Positions 62,544 through 64,000 of a stretch of 64,000 nucleotides of DNA are shown here, piece by piece. The stretch lies in assembly GCA_027704905.1 (NCBI GenBank), contig CM051006.1:2160376-2224375 (forward strand), read 5' to 3'. Each line of letters opens with the position of its first letter. Position 1 is the first letter of the stretch. The position numbers and the translations under genes are program-made. The stretch comes from Muraenolepis orangiensis. Lineage: Eukaryota; Chordata; Actinopteri; Gadiformes; Muraenolepididae. The notes under the pieces are model-generated. The model searched no databases. It had not been told where the DNA came from and saw nothing but the letters and a program-made list of their open reading frames with translations.

Positions 62544-64000
62544 TCAAGACAGAGTGGTTGGGTCACTCCTCCTGCCCAGGTAGGACATGAGGGCATCTCC
62601 AAACTCCTGTGCAGTTTTCATCCTCCTCTTCCCACTGGGCAGTGTCACCTGGATTCGGAAGATGGGGTCAACTCTAGGCAGAAGCATGGTGCTCTCTCTG
62701 GCAAACTGGACCTCCATCTTCATCCTCTGCTGCTTAGCATTGTCGTCCAGAGTTTCATCCATGAGGAACTTCTCAACTTCTCCACTGTCTGTGAAGGGGC
62801 CACCACTAGATTTCAGTGTGTCCAGCATGTCCAGTCTTTTCCTTTCTTTTCTCTGAGCCATCTCCTGTTTCTGTTCTGCCTCATTCTCAAACTTCTCCTT
62901 CATGTGTTTACTCCATTTGAGTTCGACCTCCCTTTTAGCTTCGGCTGCTGCCTTGAAGGAGTGAGGCTGTCCAGCCCTCAGCTCCTGGCTCTTCTGCAAG
63001 ATGATTGACCTGCTGACTGCATTCAGTGTGCCTCGCTTCCTCAGTCTGTAGTCCACCTTGCCACATTGTCTTTCCATGCCAATGTTGTGCACAGGAGTTC
63101 CATCGATGTTACTCGCCTGATTGCTCACGGTAGTCCATTTTGAAGGCCTCCTCATCAATTCCATAGTCCCTCCTCTGTCTGGCCAGGACAGTCTGTAGGT
63201 GGGGCAGCATTAGGTTGGTCAGCTTCTTCACTTCCTCCAAGTGCTCTGCAGCTAGGTCAGACACAGAGTTCAGGACCTCCTCCTTGTAAGTCTTCTTTAC
63301 GCCACTGAATAGATCATTAGATACCCCAGCATATTCAGACTTTGTGAACCTTGTGAAGTCATCACTGATTGGCTGGCCCAAGCCTGTATGCAGTCCCTTG
63401 TAGAACTCCCTGAGCTGAGTATGGGTAGCATCTTTCTCTATGGTCCTGGCATAGAAAGGCTCCACCAAGTGCACACCCAGGCAGGCAAACACCACGAGGG
63501 CCACTTTGAGGTAGGGAAGGTCCATCACTTCTCTGACCAGGCAGGCTAGGCGGTTGTTGATGTGAGGATTCTGGCTCAGGAACTCTGCCAGATGGTCATA
63601 GTGGTATATTAGGACTGCTGCTGCCCTGGAGAGGCACCCAAACCTACTATCTTTGTAGGCAAACAGCACACTTGATACCTGCCTTTGCTCAAGGAAGAGG
63701 AGGAATTGCTTGTAGCGGTTCCAGGGTTTGTGAGCAAATTCAGGAGCCACCAACTTGAGGCACATGTCTAGTGCTTGTCCAGCCACACTGACATTCTTGC
63801 TGTCTACCTCCAGATCCACCATGAAACATTTCAGCACTTGCTCCATCTTCATATCTGCCTCCACCAGCCGCATAACCTTATTCATGGCACTGCTGAATCC
63901 CAGTGTAGTGTGGGTGCCACAAAAGAGCTGTCCTGCTGGTGTTTCCAGGTTGTACATCTCTGCCAGCAGCATTGAAAACCCCTTGTTGTGCTCTGTACTA
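62544..64000 (-). pseudogene. Unidentified protein C-terminal region, probably a transposable-element protein; one frameshift, runs off the edge
   Basis: Two overlapping minus-strand frames. The upstream one is open from the window edge (64000) to 63109 and reads LFCGTHTTLGFSSAMNKVMR, KPWNRYKQFLLFLEQ, SRFGCLSRAAAVLIYHYDHL and NNRLACLVREVMDLPYLKVA. The second frame, 63164-62544 (206 aa), reads NIGMERQCGKVDYRLRKRGT, a charged, probably helical stretch (KREVELKWSKHMKEKFENEA ... QKQEMAQRKERKR) and PSGKRRMKTAQEFGDALMSY before its stop. Continuity of sense across 63109-63164 implies one indel there. No introns are visible over 1.45 kb. I do not recognise the family. The composition and pattern (cysteine/histidine-poor central region, RFGCL and NNRL blocks) are compatible with a DNA-transposon transposase, but no catalytic triad is identified. 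A real host gene with an assembly indel is possible. Confidence 0.55.

Overview
The window reads as teleost fish DNA, non-coding and repeat-dominated. No intact protein-coding host gene was found. Nothing looks bacterial: there are no ribosome-binding-site/operon patterns, and every convincing coding stretch is a broken copy of a eukaryotic transposable element. The very high density of long perfect dinucleotide tracts (TG/CA and GA/CT, many over 100 bp), about twenty minisatellite arrays, and an LTR retrotransposon with integrase upstream of reverse transcriptase (the order described for Gmr1, first reported from Atlantic cod) together suggest a gadiform (cod-like) fish. That assignment is inference; the teleost character is stronger, from the tRNA-SINEs, the L2/CR1-like and RTE-like LINEs and the hAT, pogo and Harbinger-like DNA elements.

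Layout. 1-2.9 kb: minisatellites and a TG tract. 3.0-5.0 kb: 5'-truncated L2-like LINE (LINE-A copy 1, + strand) holding a Harbinger-like MITE. 5-11.3 kb: GA tracts, a G-rich 14-bp array, a ~30-bp array, a solo-LTR-like insert. 11.4-14.8 kb: LINE-A copy 2 (- strand) with a pogo-like transposon nested in its 3' UTR. 14.8-16.9 kb: remnant of a second LINE (CR1-like, - strand) with an SGNH-esterase ORF1 and an endonuclease. 16.9-24.4 kb: dense micro- and minisatellites, a telomere-like CCCCTAA array and a local duplication. 25.5-28.8 kb: two hAT-like elements. 30-34.6 kb: polypyrimidine DNA, a SINE, a 54-bp array, a 50-bp perfect palindrome. 34.6-37.9 kb: DNA-element debris followed by LINE-A copy 3 (5' half). 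38.8-39.6 kb: 36-bp array. 42.8-46.6 kb: Gmr1-order gypsy element carrying a dispersed repeat, a SINE and a hAT. 47-57 kb: polypyrimidine tract, GA, CA and TG tracts and 33-, 45-, ~20-, 33- and 42-bp arrays, with LINE 3' tails. 57.3-58.5 kb: SINE and RTE-like LINE end. 62.5-64 kb: a frameshifted, unidentified gene-like reading frame (- strand) running off the window edge.

The genes do not form a pathway. What the region shows is layered insertion: element in element (pogo and MITE in LINE-A; SINE, hAT and a dispersed repeat in gypsy; LINE tail in a minisatellite) with target-site duplications still readable, plus heavy replication-slippage expansion. Terminal boundaries of old elements are approximate unless a target-site duplication is stated.
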